Below, in pieces: positions 16,274 through 24,645 of a stretch of 36,562 bases of DNA; the first letter of the stretch is position 1, and the number at the start of each line of letters is the position of its first letter. The notes below the pieces were generated by a model. The model was not told where the DNA came from. It did no database searches and saw only the letters and a program-made list of their open reading frames with translations. This DNA comes from Deltaproteobacteria bacterium (GTDB lineage Bacteria > Desulfobacterota > Dissulfuribacteria > Dissulfuribacterales > QOAL01), in assembly GCA_027067775.1 (NCBI GenBank), contig JAMOVK010000087.1, forward strand, positions 1 to 36,562, in the 5' to 3' direction. Position numbers and translations under genes: made by a program.

Positions 16274-17347
16274 TTACCTTCCGGTCCTTTTGCCCTTTAG
16301 CCTGTAGACGTAGGCAAATATCTCTGCAACCGCCTTGAAAAGGGTGTCTGGAATAATCTCACCAAGCTCAACGAGCTTGTACAGGCTCTGGGCCATGGGC
16401 TTGTTCTCTATAACAGGAACCGAATGTTTTCTTGCAATCTCCCTGATCTTGTCCGCTACAATACCCGCCCCCTTGGCCACCACCATCGGAGCATCCATCT
16501 TCCCTGGCTCATACTTCAGGGCAACGGCAAGACGCGTTGGGTTGGTGATGACCACGTCTGCCTCTGGAACTTCCTGCATCATTCGCTTTTTTGCCATCTC
16601 TCTCTGGATACTCCTAATGCGTGACTTCACATGAGGGTCACCCTCGGTCTGTTTGAATTCCTCCTTGACTTCCTGTTTTGTCATCTTGAGGTTCTTCTCG
16701 TGCTCATAACGTTGGAACATATAGTCAAGTATAGAAAGCAATATCATTGCCAAACAGGACTTCCAAAAGATCTCAAAACTCACCATGCCTATAAAAGAGG
16801 CGATATTGTAGGGCGTCATATCAAGAAGGGGCATGATACGGTCCATGCCTTTAGACACTGTGGAGTAAACTATCCAGCAAACCACCGCCAGCTTAAAAAG
16901 CGACTTTACAAACTCCATAAGGGCCTGGAGGGAAAATAGACGCTTTATCCCCTGCATGGGGCTTATCCTTGAAATCTGCGGGGTCAGGGGTTCAAGAGTC
17001 AAAAGAGGGCCAACCTGCAGAAAATTTGACAGTACAGCAACCACTGTTATTACCAAAAGCAGGGGCGCAAGGATCGCGCCCATCTGGGCAAGCCCTGTAA
17101 GACCCATGGAACGCATATTGGTAAGGGTGACAGGAAAGCTGTGCAGGTTTTCAAGATAGTAGATAAGCATCTGATCTAGTCTTGTCATGAAAAAACTACT
17201 GCCCCAGTAAAGGGTAAAAAGGGCAGAAAGTAATACTGAAACAGAGGCAAGCTCCCTGCTCTTTGGAACCTGGCCCTTTTTTCTGGCCTCCTCCCGCCGT
17301 TTCGGGGTTGCCTGTTCGGTCCTTTCCTGAAAGGATTCCTCTGCCAT
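16274..17347 (-). CDS. flhB: Flagellar export switch protein FlhB (NPTR variant)
   Basis: FlhB sets the substrate specificity of the export gate and normally cleaves itself between Asn and Pro of an NPTH motif. The 357-residue protein begins with the typical basic segment (ERTEQATPKRREEARKKGQVPKSREL), has four membrane helices (about 36-50, 90-110, 145-165, 185-210), and a soluble C-terminal domain. The cleavage site is at 269-272 but reads N-P-T-R; the DNA (AACCCAACGCGT) is unambiguous. Asn269 and Pro270 are at the same positions as in Salmonella FlhB. GGGAGG 7 nt before the ATG; one base separates it from the fliR stop. Confidence 0.95.
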   Translation of the reverse strand: MAEESFQERTEQATPKRREEARKKGQVPKSRELASVSVLLSALFTLYWGSSFFMTRLDQMLIYYLENLHSFPVTLTNMRSMGLTGLAQMGAILAPLLLVITVVAVLSNFLQVGPLLTLEPLTPQISRISPMQGIKRLFSLQALMEFVKSLFKLAVVCWIVYSTVSKGMDRIMPLLDMTPYNIASFIGMVSFEIFWKSCLAMILLSILDYMFQRYEHEKNLKMTKQEVKEEFKQTEGDPHVKSRIRSIQREMAKKRMMQEVPEADVVITNPTRLAVALKYEPGKMDAPMVVAKGAGIVADKIREIARKHSVPVIENKPMAQSLYKLVELGEIIPDTLFKAVAEIFAYVYRLKGKRTGR

Positions 17348-17348
17348 T

Positions 17349-18137
17349 TCAGCCTCCCATTGCCTTTAAAGCAAGGGGCATAAGCTTTACAGCCTTGTCC
17401 AAAGAGCGTGAAAGCACTGGCCAAAAAAACTGAAGGGTAAGTCCGAAGAAAAAGAGTCCCAAGGCTACATTGATGCTGAAACTGACGATGAGCATGTTTA
17501 TTTGAGGAACGAGCTTTGCCAGTATTCCCAAGGCAACCTGGGAAAGAAAGAGTATGGCCATGACAGGAGCCATAAGTTTTATGGAAAGGACAAACATCTC
17601 ATGGCCCATTGTCATAACCATCTCATAGAGAGGTCTTGTAAAGATAAGTTTTCCTGGGGGTAGGATTTCAAAACTTTCAAAAAGAATCTTTAGTATGGCG
17701 TGATGACCATTTGCCACAAGGAACAGAAGTAGCGCTATCATGTAAGCAAACTGTGAAACTATAACAGACTGCACACCCGTCTGCGGATCCATGATATTTG
17801 CAACGCTCAATCCCATCTGAACACCTACCATCTGACCGGCAATCTGCAGCCCCGCAAAAATCATGCGTAGAAAAAGTGACAGTATCAGCCCAGTTAGCAC
17901 CTCCTGCAAAACTATTAGAAAAAAGCCGAAGCTGGTGGAAGGAAAGGTTCCATCAGCCACATGAATCAGAGGGGCAACCATCCAGGAAAGCATCAAGGCC
18001 ATGGCTGCCTTGACGGGCATGGCTATGGTCCTTGAATTAAAAACAGGCATCATAAACAAAATGGTGGAAATCCGTACCAGCACCAGCACAAAGACCTGAT
18101 AGTGGGCCAAAATCCATGCCACAACATCGTATTCCAC
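17349..18137 (-). CDS. fliR: Flagellar export gate protein FliR
   Basis: FliR is an integral part of the FliPQR export pore. The 262-residue protein has about six hydrophobic segments, including VFVLVLVRISTILFMMPVF, FFLIVLQEVLTGLILSLFLRMIFAG and VSFSINVALGLFFFGLTLQFFWP. The GxQMGxSVANIMDPQTG segment (MVGVQMGLSVANIMDP) is a strong family signature. The start is GTG at 18137, supported by AGAGGTG 6 nt upstream. It lies between fliQ and flhB in the standard order. Confidence 0.95.
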   Translation of the reverse strand: MEYDVVAWILAHYQVFVLVLVRISTILFMMPVFNSRTIAMPVKAAMALMLSWMVAPLIHVADGTFPSTSFGFFLIVLQEVLTGLILSLFLRMIFAGLQIAGQMVGVQMGLSVANIMDPQTGVQSVIVSQFAYMIALLLFLVANGHHAILKILFESFEILPPGKLIFTRPLYEMVMTMGHEMFVLSIKLMAPVMAILFLSQVALGILAKLVPQINMLIVSFSINVALGLFFFGLTLQFFWPVLSRSLDKAVKLMPLALKAMGG

Positions 18138-18146
18138 AACGCACCT

Positions 18147-18416
18147 CTACCTTATAAAATGAGGAATGTTGACAATTATGTCCCTGGTATAATCCACCAT
18201 CTTGTTCATCATCCAGGGGAATGCGATGAGCAGCCCTATAAGGACAGCCACTATCTTGGGAACAAAGGTAAGGGTCATCTCCTGTATCTGCGTTACTGCC
18301 TGAAAGATACTAACTGCAAGCCCTACTATAAGCCCAAGACCAAGCATGGGAAGGCTTATGAGAAGGGTTATCTCAACTGCGTTTCTTGCAAGGCCTACCA
18401 CCATATCCTGAGTCAT
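18147..18416 (-). CDS. fliQ: Flagellar export gate protein FliQ
   Basis: The 89-residue protein has the usual FliQ length and two membrane helices (AVEITLLISLPMLGLGLIVGLAVSIFQ and KIVAVLIGLLIAFPWMMNKM) around the conserved TQIQEMTLTFVPKI turn. Four copies are thought to join five FliP and one FliR in the export pore. GGGAGG 6 nt upstream of the ATG supports the start. Confidence 0.96.
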   Translation of the reverse strand: MTQDMVVGLARNAVEITLLISLPMLGLGLIVGLAVSIFQAVTQIQEMTLTFVPKIVAVLIGLLIAFPWMMNKMVDYTRDIIVNIPHFIR

Positions 18417-18427
18417 TTTTTGCCTCC

Positions 18428-19177
18428 CTACGTAAAGCTTTGCAACAGAGAGCCTGTTAGAAGATGCCAGCCGTCGACCAATACAAAAAGCAGCAGCTTA
18501 AAAGGCAGGGAAATCAGCACAGGTGGCAGCATCATCATTCCCATAGAGAGAAGGACGCTAGAGACCACCATATCTATGATTAAAAAGGGAATGTAAAGCA
18601 CAAACCCTATTTCAAAGGCGGTCTTCAACTCGCTGATCATAAAGGAGGGAATAAGCACAGAAGTGGGAATGTCTTCCTGATCCTTTGGATCTTCTATCTT
18701 GGCAAAATGTGCAAACAGGGCAAGGTCTGCCTCCCTTGTGTTTCTGAACATGAACTGGCGCAGGGGTCTTTCCACATTTTTAAGGGCCTGCTTAAAGTTG
18801 ATCTCGTCATTCAGATAGGGCTGGATACCCTTTTCGTTTGCAACGCTCCATACTGGCTGCATTATGAACAGGGTAAGAAAGAGGGAAAGCCCGATAAGGA
18901 CCTGGTTGGGAGGCATCTGCTGAGTGCCAATTGCCTGACGCAAAAAACCAAAGACAATTATGAGCCTTGTAAAGGAGGTCATCATAAGGAGAATGGACGG
19001 GGCAAGAGACAGGACAGTAAGGAGAAGAACTATTTCAATGGCAGCAGATATCTTTTGAGGATCGTCTGTACTTTCTATCCCTATGTTTATGTTTGGGATA
19101 TGAACGGCAAGGGCGTCTGTTGAAAAAAAAACCATGCCGACAAAAACCAGAAGAAGGCAAAGACGATCCCCTTTCAT
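18428..19177 (-). CDS. fliP: Flagellar export gate protein FliP
   Basis: The 249-residue protein begins with a cleavable signal peptide ([19 protein letters not shown]), as usual for FliP. Family signatures are [39 protein letters not shown], then [49 protein letters not shown] near the C-terminus. FliP forms most of the export pore. GGAGG upstream, in the end of fliO, supports the ATG, and fliO and fliP overlap by 4 bp. Confidence 0.97.
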   Translation of the reverse strand: [249 protein letters not shown]

Positions 19178-19500
19178 CCTGCCACCTCCTTGCTATTCAT
19201 TTCCTTCTCTTTATCACTGAGTATTTCCTGAAAGCTTTGAATATCTTTGCCATCAATGGAACCAAGAAGACTGACTGACTGATCTGTAGAACCCAGTAAA
19301 AAATATTTTCCTGCCACTCGGACCAAAGAGACATGACGCTTTGGCAGAAGAGGCCTGTTTTCTATCACCTCAATCAGCCCTTTTCTGCCAGCCTGACTGA
19401 CCAGTCCAAACCTCTTTAAGAGATAGGCAGCCATAAACAAGACGCCAAGTATTATGGCCAGGGCACCTGTCATCTTGGCTACAAGCTCAAACGTATCCAT
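19174..19500 (-). CDS. fliO: Flagellar assembly protein FliO
   Basis: FliO is a membrane chaperone for FliP assembly. The 108-residue protein has one N-terminal membrane helix (ALAIILGVLFMAAYLLKRF) and a small cytoplasmic beta-rich domain with IEVIENRPLLPKRHVSLVRVAGKYFLLGSTDQSVSLLG, the recognisable FliO core. It is short compared with enteric FliO proteins but normal for this lineage. It overlaps fliP by 4 bp and follows fliN by 6 bp. Confidence 0.92.
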   Translation of the reverse strand: MDTFELVAKMTGALAIILGVLFMAAYLLKRFGLVSQAGRKGLIEVIENRPLLPKRHVSLVRVAGKYFLLGSTDQSVSLLGSIDGKDIQSFQEILSDKEKEMNSKEVAG

Positions 19501-19506
19501 TACGGC

Positions 19507-20172
19507 CTATCCTAGAGACTTTACCCTTTCCTGAGGACTTATGATCTCAGTCAGTTTTATGCCAAACTTTTCATTTACAACAACTACCTCTCCCTTTGCC
19601 ATCAACTTACGGTTAACATAGATATCAGCGGGCTCTCCGGCCATCTTGTTCAGTTCCACAATGGAACCCTGGCCAAGCTGCAAGAGCTCCTTTATCTTCA
19701 TAGTGCACCTACCAAGCTCTACCTGAATTTCAAGGGGAATCTCAAGAAGAAAGTTAAGTTCCGGCTTTGTGCTAGGCTCAGCCTCTCCGCTGGCCGTGAG
19801 CTCGTCAAACTGGGCAGCCGGAGCCGGCTCCTGGCTTGGAGGATCTGCCTGTGCCTCTTCGCTAAGACCCTGGCTGACAGCCTTTTGAGCAGCTGAATCA
19901 CCTCCTTCTGCAGCCTCCTTGAATGCGTCTGACCAATCTATGTCATCGCCACCTTCAGAGGAAACCTCAGTTGAGGGACTGTCAGATTCCTCTGAATCTG
20001 CTCCGTCAAGGAGTTTGTCAAGCTCCTCTTGGTTAACAGCACTACCAGTCTCTCCTTGTTGCACATCTGCACTGTCTGAATCAGCAGCTTCAGCCGCTGC
20101 TTCCCCCTGGGCTGCCTCTGCTCCGCCACCCTCTTCTTGCAAAAGTTTATCCAGTTCTTCCTGAGTTAACAT
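19507..20172 (-). CDS. fliN: Flagellar switch protein FliN with duplicated N-terminal motif
   Basis: FliN forms the bottom of the C-ring and helps dock export substrates. The C-terminal 80 residues (about 140-220) are the SpoA/FliN domain: LLEIPLEIQVELGRCTMKIKELLQLGQGSIVELNKMAGEPADIYVNRKLMAKGEVVVVNEKFGIKLTEII. The preceding 140 residues are acidic, Ala/Ser/Glu-rich and much longer than in enteric FliN (137 residues in all). Inside it QEELDKLL occurs twice (4-11 and 48-55), very like the FliM N-terminal QDEIDALL. A DDIDWSDAFKEA segment (76-87) follows. GGGGCGG about 5 nt before the ATG supports the start. Confidence 0.95.
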   Translation of the reverse strand: MLTQEELDKLLQEEGGGAEAAQGEAAAEAADSDSADVQQGETGSAVNQEELDKLLDGADSEESDSPSTEVSSEGGDDIDWSDAFKEAAEGGDSAAQKAVSQGLSEEAQADPPSQEPAPAAQFDELTASGEAEPSTKPELNFLLEIPLEIQVELGRCTMKIKELLQLGQGSIVELNKMAGEPADIYVNRKLMAKGEVVVVNEKFGIKLTEIISPQERVKSLG

Positions 20173-20190
20173 AATCCGCCCCTGAATGGT

Positions 20191-21174
20191 TTATTCATCA
20201 AAAAGCACCTTGTCTATCTTTAGGGCCTTTTGCCCCCTGTATATTCCGGGTTGCCCCATGAATTTTGGTTGTTCCTTTATAAAAGCAGTCAAAAGGTCAT
20301 CGATTCTTGTATCAAGCTGTATGATATCCCCAACTTCCAGATCAAGTATGTCAGAACCTGTTAGCTCTGCTGTTCCCAGGGGAACATCCAATCTGACAGG
20401 CACCTCAAGCATATTTTTCAACATGGCCTGTCTCCAGGCTGGGTCCTCTGTCTCATCTATTTGAAAAGATTTTTGGAGCTTGCTCTTTATTGGCTGAATA
20501 AGGCTGACAGGCAGACAGATGTAAATAATCCCGCTCATCTCTTCAATGTCCAGCTGAAACTTGCATACAATCACAGCGTCTTCATCTTGAATTATCTTGG
20601 CAAACTGGGGATTGATTTCACTTCTGACGTACTGGATCTCTATTGGATGAATAGAAGACCAGGCCCTGCTCCAGTCCTTTAATATAGAGTTGACTATCCT
20701 TTTTATCAGCCTTTGCTCAATGGATGTAAACTCCCTTCCCTCTATCCTGCTCTTGCCTATGGTGGTGGAACCCAGAAATATCTCAACAATGCAGAAGACA
20801 AGCTGGGAGTCCATCACAAGCATGGCATGCCCCCTCAAAGGCTCCATCTTGACTATATGCAGGCTGCTTGGCACAGGCACCTTCTTGAGAAAATCCTTAA
20901 AGAGTATCACCTCTATGGGAACGGCAGAGCTATCCACCATAACCCGGAGAATAGAAGACAAAGTGCTTCTGAGTCCGCGGTTGAAATGGTCATTAATTAC
21001 CGCAAAGCCAGGGAACTTGACCCTGGACATGGCAGTAGCATTGGCAAAGTCATAAGGAATAACATCGCTAGCGGCCTCGGCACCACCGGGTTGCTCTTCG
21101 GATTCCGCCTCTACTGCCTCATCAAGGCCACCAAGAAGCGCATCTATTTCGTCTTGGCTCAAGACCTGCGACAT
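20191..21174 (-). CDS. fliM: Flagellar switch protein FliM
   Basis: FliM is the CheY-binding core of the switch C-ring. The 327-residue protein starts with the conserved CheY-docking peptide LSQDEIDALLGGL (5-17). The middle CheC-like domain (about 50-230) includes FINDHFNRGLRSTLSSILR-type helices, HPIEIQYVRSEINPQFAKI and CLPVSLIQPIKSKLQ. The C-terminal FliN-like SpoA domain is RLDVPLGTAELTGSDILDLEVGDIIQLD. AGGAGGAGAGG upstream supports the ATG. It lies 11 bp after the fliL stop. Confidence 0.97.
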   Translation of the reverse strand: MSQVLSQDEIDALLGGLDEAVEAESEEQPGGAEAASDVIPYDFANATAMSRVKFPGFAVINDHFNRGLRSTLSSILRVMVDSSAVPIEVILFKDFLKKVPVPSSLHIVKMEPLRGHAMLVMDSQLVFCIVEIFLGSTTIGKSRIEGREFTSIEQRLIKRIVNSILKDWSRAWSSIHPIEIQYVRSEINPQFAKIIQDEDAVIVCKFQLDIEEMSGIIYICLPVSLIQPIKSKLQKSFQIDETEDPAWRQAMLKNMLEVPVRLDVPLGTAELTGSDILDLEVGDIIQLDTRIDDLLTAFIKEQPKFMGQPGIYRGQKALKIDKVLFDE

Positions 21175-21185
21175 TTCCTCTCCTC

Positions 21186-21713
21186 CTACTGCACAACAAA
21201 CTGGCTAAAGTAGACATCCTTTAACCTGCCAGGACCAATTATTCTGCTGACCCTGGACATTATCTCGTCCTTCAGCCGAACCTTTCCTTCAATGGTTATT
21301 ACGTCTTCCAGTGTCTTACTGCTTAACAACAAGAGTATGTCGTTACGGATCTTTGGCAGAAACTTTTCAACAAGTCCCTTGGCCTCATCATCCTTTACCT
21401 CTAAAGAAATGGTGGCCTTTAAAAAGTGCCTGGCCTTTGGATCGGCAAGGTTTACCAAAAAGGGCTTCAGGTCCACCATTACCCCTATGCTGTCAGGCGA
21501 AGGTGCAACAATCTCCTGAGGGGTTTCATCCTTCTTTATCTCCCTTGCAACTTCCTCATCGCTGGGAGCGGAGAAGAGAAAGAAAAAGGCCCCTGCTCCA
21601 CCAACAATAATCAGCACCAGAAGGGCTATAATGATCAAAAGGAGTTTTGATCCTCCCTTTTTCTCCTTGTTCTTTTTGGCATCTGACTTTTTCTTCTTTT
21701 CTTCCTTTGCCAT
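21186..21713 (-). CDS. fliL: Flagellar basal-body protein FliL, first gene of the operon
   Basis: FliL is a single-pass membrane protein that surrounds the stator units. The 175-residue protein has a Lys-rich cytoplasmic start (MAKEEKKKKSDAKKNKEKK), one membrane helix (LLLIIIALLVLIIVGGAGAFFFLF) and the periplasmic domain (VMVDLKPFLVNLADPKARHFLKATISLEVKDD ... FSQFVVQ), the usual end of FliL. The frame is open to 21764, but the ATG at 21713 is chosen: GGAG lies 6 nt before it, and the sigma54 promoter at 21756-21772 would start transcription near 21745, downstream of the longer start. Confidence 0.95.
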   Translation of the reverse strand: MAKEEKKKKSDAKKNKEKKGGSKLLLIIIALLVLIIVGGAGAFFFLFSAPSDEEVAREIKKDETPQEIVAPSPDSIGVMVDLKPFLVNLADPKARHFLKATISLEVKDDEAKGLVEKFLPKIRNDILLLLSSKTLEDVITIEGKVRLKDEIMSRVSRIIGPGRLKDVYFSQFVVQ

Positions 21714-21755
21714 GGCTACTCCAGAGTTTGTCATAAATTTGTCAGTAGTTGCTTG

Positions 21756-21772
21756 AGCAACCACTGTGCCAA
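21756..21772 (-). promoter_or_regulatory. Sigma54 (RpoN) promoter of the flagellar operon
   Basis: On the minus strand TTGGCACAGTGGTTGCT is a full match to the sigma54 consensus TTGGCACRNNNNTTGCW, with -24 GG and -12 GC 12 positions apart. Predicted start near 21745, leader about 32 nt, then fliL. It implies control by an NtrC-type activator; one is encoded at 30161-31573. Confidence 0.9.
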
Positions 21773-21870
21773 CTAATTCCTACAAACATAATAGGTTGAA
21801 ATAACAAATGATTATGAACAATAGGGACATGTAAAAGGTATTAAGGGAAAACAAGCAGGCTACAAAAGAG

Positions 21871-23529
21871 TCATATTAATGACGCTCGGGGAACACCAAA
21901 CAGGGCAATGACTTCCTTACCATGAATATATCCCTTTGAAATAACAGAGAATCTTTTCAGGCACATATTATTTTTCTTATATCTGACAAGGTCTTTCGCA
22001 TAAAGAATCAAAAGGCCTGTCTCTGGAACATCACATACCTTTTCAATTGAAGACAAAAAATGTATCCGGTTTGGATAGTATCTGCTGTAAAGACTGTATT
22101 TAAGGCCATCACCGTCTGGCCTGATTTTAACCAGAAAGACAGAACCTGCCTTTACCTTGGCTTCTGTATCCAAAACAAACCGTCTTCCTGATTCCCTCTT
22201 GGAAATCCCAGGCTGAATAACAAGGCTTACCCCTGCAGTGACGATGACAACAGAAACTAAAAAACTGGTAACTGATACCAGCCTGGTGTCAATTAAAAGA
22301 CGAAAGGCTCCAAGGACGAGTGTCCCAATGAAAAAAAACATTATAACTGACCACAAGGGCACGTTTGAATGAAAAGGATCCCAAAGATACAGAATCAGCA
22401 CAGCAACATAAAGGATGGCAACCAGAATCAAGGCCAGCTTTTTAAGAAGGTTTTTGGTCCCGGATGTCTCGCTTTCTATGGTTTGGGATAAAAAACAGGC
22501 CAGCAACCAGGCTATGGGAGGAAAGGCTGGAAGAAGATAGCGGCCGTGTCTTGACGCGGCAAGGAAAAAAGGCAGCAGGCTGCATACGCCAAAGACTGCC
22601 ATAAAGAGCCCAAAATCCGTTTTCATGTACTGTTTAAAGATTTTCCCCATTTCAACAAGCCTGTTTCTATAAAAAAGGCCAGTCAAAAAGAGCGCGGGCA
22701 GAAAAGAAACAATCAGAAACTCAATGTAGTAGTAAAAGGGTTTGTTTGCTGGACCAGAAACCCTCGAAAACAACTGGGCATTTAAGACCTGCTTCACAAG
22801 AGGCAGGCCCCCCTGGCTATAAATCCCAATCATATAGACCCCCATTACAAGGGCCGAAGTCAGGGAAACAAAAGACAGAAAAGAAAGAAGAGAACCGGTC
22901 CGCCTCTTAATAAAAAGAAAAACTACCGTGGGCATAACTGAAATCACAAGACCAATGGGCCCCTTAACAAGATAAGCAAGAGACATAAACAAGAAACCAA
23001 GCGCTCTTTTATGCCCCGGCTTTTTATCCTGGGTACCATAGCCATCAAAAAATGAGATATTTGCCAACAGGCAACAAAGGGCAAGAAACATGTCTATAGT
23101 GGCCCCTTCAGCCATTGACCAAAACTTTGGCGAGGCAGCAAGAATAAGCGACGATATCAGGGCCGCACTCTCTCCTGCATGTTTCTTGGATACCAAAAAC
23201 AAAATGATCAACATTGAGGCACCACTTAAAAGACTAGGCATGGATAGGCACATGGAGCAGACATGGCCTACAGGTTTACAAAATGCCAGGGAAGCAAGAA
23301 AATAGAGTGGCGGATAATCTGGATATGGCTTGCCATAGAGAAGGGGGCAGAAAAGCCCCTTTCCCGAAAACATGCCCCTGACAAAAAGCCCAATTCTTGC
23401 TTCCATGCCGTAAATATCACGCAGGCCTAGCACAAGCATGCCAGAGAGCAGAAAGAAAAGACAGACTGTTACCACCAACAAATAAGGCGACAAATCAATC
23501 CTGCCGCCTTTTGATACAGGCCTTTTCAT
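21871..23529 (-). CDS. ArnT/PMT-family (GT39/GT83-like) membrane glycosyltransferase
   Basis: The 552-residue protein has about eleven hydrophobic helices and the N-terminal family signature: a first periplasmic loop with an acidic residue pair region (GLRDIYGMEARIGLFVRGM, corresponding to the ExR/DE motif), then PYPDYPPLYFLASLAFCK and later AYLVKGPIGLVISVMPTVVF, characteristic of ArnT and PMT-like enzymes. They transfer a sugar from a polyprenyl-phosphate donor to lipid A or protein at the periplasmic face. The neighbouring ArnA-like genes make 4-amino-4-deoxy-L-arabinose a candidate sugar, as in ArnT. About 100 residues of soluble C-terminal region follow the last helix. The start ATG has no strong ribosome binding site. 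Symbol withheld because the substrate is not established. Confidence 0.85.
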   Translation of the reverse strand: MKRPVSKGGRIDLSPYLLVVTVCLFFLLSGMLVLGLRDIYGMEARIGLFVRGMFSGKGLFCPLLYGKPYPDYPPLYFLASLAFCKPVGHVCSMCLSMPSLLSGASMLIILFLVSKKHAGESAALISSLILAASPKFWSMAEGATIDMFLALCCLLANISFFDGYGTQDKKPGHKRALGFLFMSLAYLVKGPIGLVISVMPTVVFLFIKRRTGSLLSFLSFVSLTSALVMGVYMIGIYSQGGLPLVKQVLNAQLFSRVSGPANKPFYYYIEFLIVSFLPALFLTGLFYRNRLVEMGKIFKQYMKTDFGLFMAVFGVCSLLPFFLAASRHGRYLLPAFPPIAWLLACFLSQTIESETSGTKNLLKKLALILVAILYVAVLILYLWDPFHSNVPLWSVIMFFFIGTLVLGAFRLLIDTRLVSVTSFLVSVVIVTAGVSLVIQPGISKRESGRRFVLDTEAKVKAGSVFLVKIRPDGDGLKYSLYSRYYPNRIHFLSSIEKVCDVPETGLLILYAKDLVRYKKNNMCLKRFSVISKGYIHGKEVIALFGVPRASLI

Positions 23530-23565
23530 ATTACAAAGGACCCTGTCTGTAAGAGCCGCCCCAGG

Positions 23566-24621
23566 CTATACATCTCCTGGCCGTCCAAGCTCTTCTAGGC
23601 CAATATCCCCGGAATCCACATAAAAAGATATTGTCTTTTCCAAGGCCTCCCTAAGCCCTACTTTTGGCTCCCAGCCAAGTATCCTTTTGGCATTGGAGAT
23701 ATCCGGCACCCTGTATCCAACATCCTGATAATCAGGTCCATAGTAGTCTCGTGCTGAAACCTCGTTAAAAGCCACCTTTTCGGCAAGGTGGGCAAGATGG
23801 GGAAAGCCCTTTACCACCTCCAGCATCATCTGTGCCAGGTCCCTGATAGAATAGTCGTTGGCCGGATTTCCAATGTTGAAAATCCTTCCGTCACAACACC
23901 CATCTCTGTTTTCAATTATCTTAAACAGACAGTCGAGTCCGTCATCCACATAGGTAAAACACCGCCTCTGTTTTCCACCATCTACCAGAGTTATTGGTTC
24001 TCCCCTGAGGATGTGACCAAGAAACTGGGTCACCACCCTTGAACTTCCCTCCTTTGGGGTGGCAAGGCTGTCAAGGCCAGAGCCAATCCAGTTAAACGGC
24101 CTTATCAGAGTGAACTGGAGGCCTTGATGCTTACCCATGGCCCATATCACCCTGTCCATCATCTGTTTGGCACATGCATAAATCCATCTCTGTTTGTGAA
24201 TTGGCCCATAGACCAAATTACTTGTCTCTTCATTGAACCGCTCATCTGGACACATGCCATACACTTCGCTGGTTGAAGGAAATACGACCCTTGTCCCATA
24301 CCTTGCACACTGTCTGACAATGCGCAGGTTCTGCTCAAAATCAAGCTCAAAAACGGCAAGGGGATCTTTTACATATGTAGCAGGAGTGGCTATGGCCACA
24401 AGAGGCAGGCACAGGTCACACTTTTTTATGTGATACTCTATCCATTCCTTGTTTATGGAGATGTCTCCTTCGATAAAGTTTACATTGGGATGATTCATAC
24501 GCGCACCAAGCCTATCCCAGGCCAGGTCCATCCCATAGATCTCCCAATCCGTCTCCTCAATAGCCCTTCTGACAAAGTGGCTTCCTATAAAACCGTTGAC
24601 TCCAAGTATAAGTATTTTCAT
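23566..24621 (-). CDS. ArnA C-terminal-type UDP-glucuronate decarboxylase, stand-alone
   Basis: The 351-residue protein is an extended short-chain dehydrogenase with NAD motif GVNGFIGSHFVRRA (about 8-21), STSEVYG (near 118) and the YxxxK pair at Y-A-C-A-K (IYACAKQMMDRVIW). It resembles the C-terminal dehydrogenase of ArnA over its whole length, including RPFNWIGSGLDSLATPKEGSSRVVTQFLGHILRGEPITLVDGG and TYVDDGLDCLFKIIEN. ArnA oxidises and decarboxylates UDP-glucuronate to UDP-4-keto-pentose. ATG 24621 is preferred to GTG 24627, since AGGAG stands 9 nt before the ATG but only 3 nt before the GTG. In E. coli this activity is fused to the formyltransferase; here they are separate adjacent genes. 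Confidence 0.9.
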   Translation of the reverse strand: MKILILGVNGFIGSHFVRRAIEETDWEIYGMDLAWDRLGARMNHPNVNFIEGDISINKEWIEYHIKKCDLCLPLVAIATPATYVKDPLAVFELDFEQNLRIVRQCARYGTRVVFPSTSEVYGMCPDERFNEETSNLVYGPIHKQRWIYACAKQMMDRVIWAMGKHQGLQFTLIRPFNWIGSGLDSLATPKEGSSRVVTQFLGHILRGEPITLVDGGKQRRCFTYVDDGLDCLFKIIENRDGCCDGRIFNIGNPANDYSIRDLAQMMLEVVKGFPHLAHLAEKVAFNEVSARDYYGPDYQDVGYRVPDISNAKRILGWEPKVGLREALEKTISFYVDSGDIGLEELGRPGDV

Positions 24622-24645
24622 CTGCACTCTCTCCTCTGATTCATC

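Noticed and set aside
24160-24180. TTGGCAC in the decarboxylase gene as a sigma54 site
   Set aside because: It lies within coding sequence and has no GC at the required -12 position.
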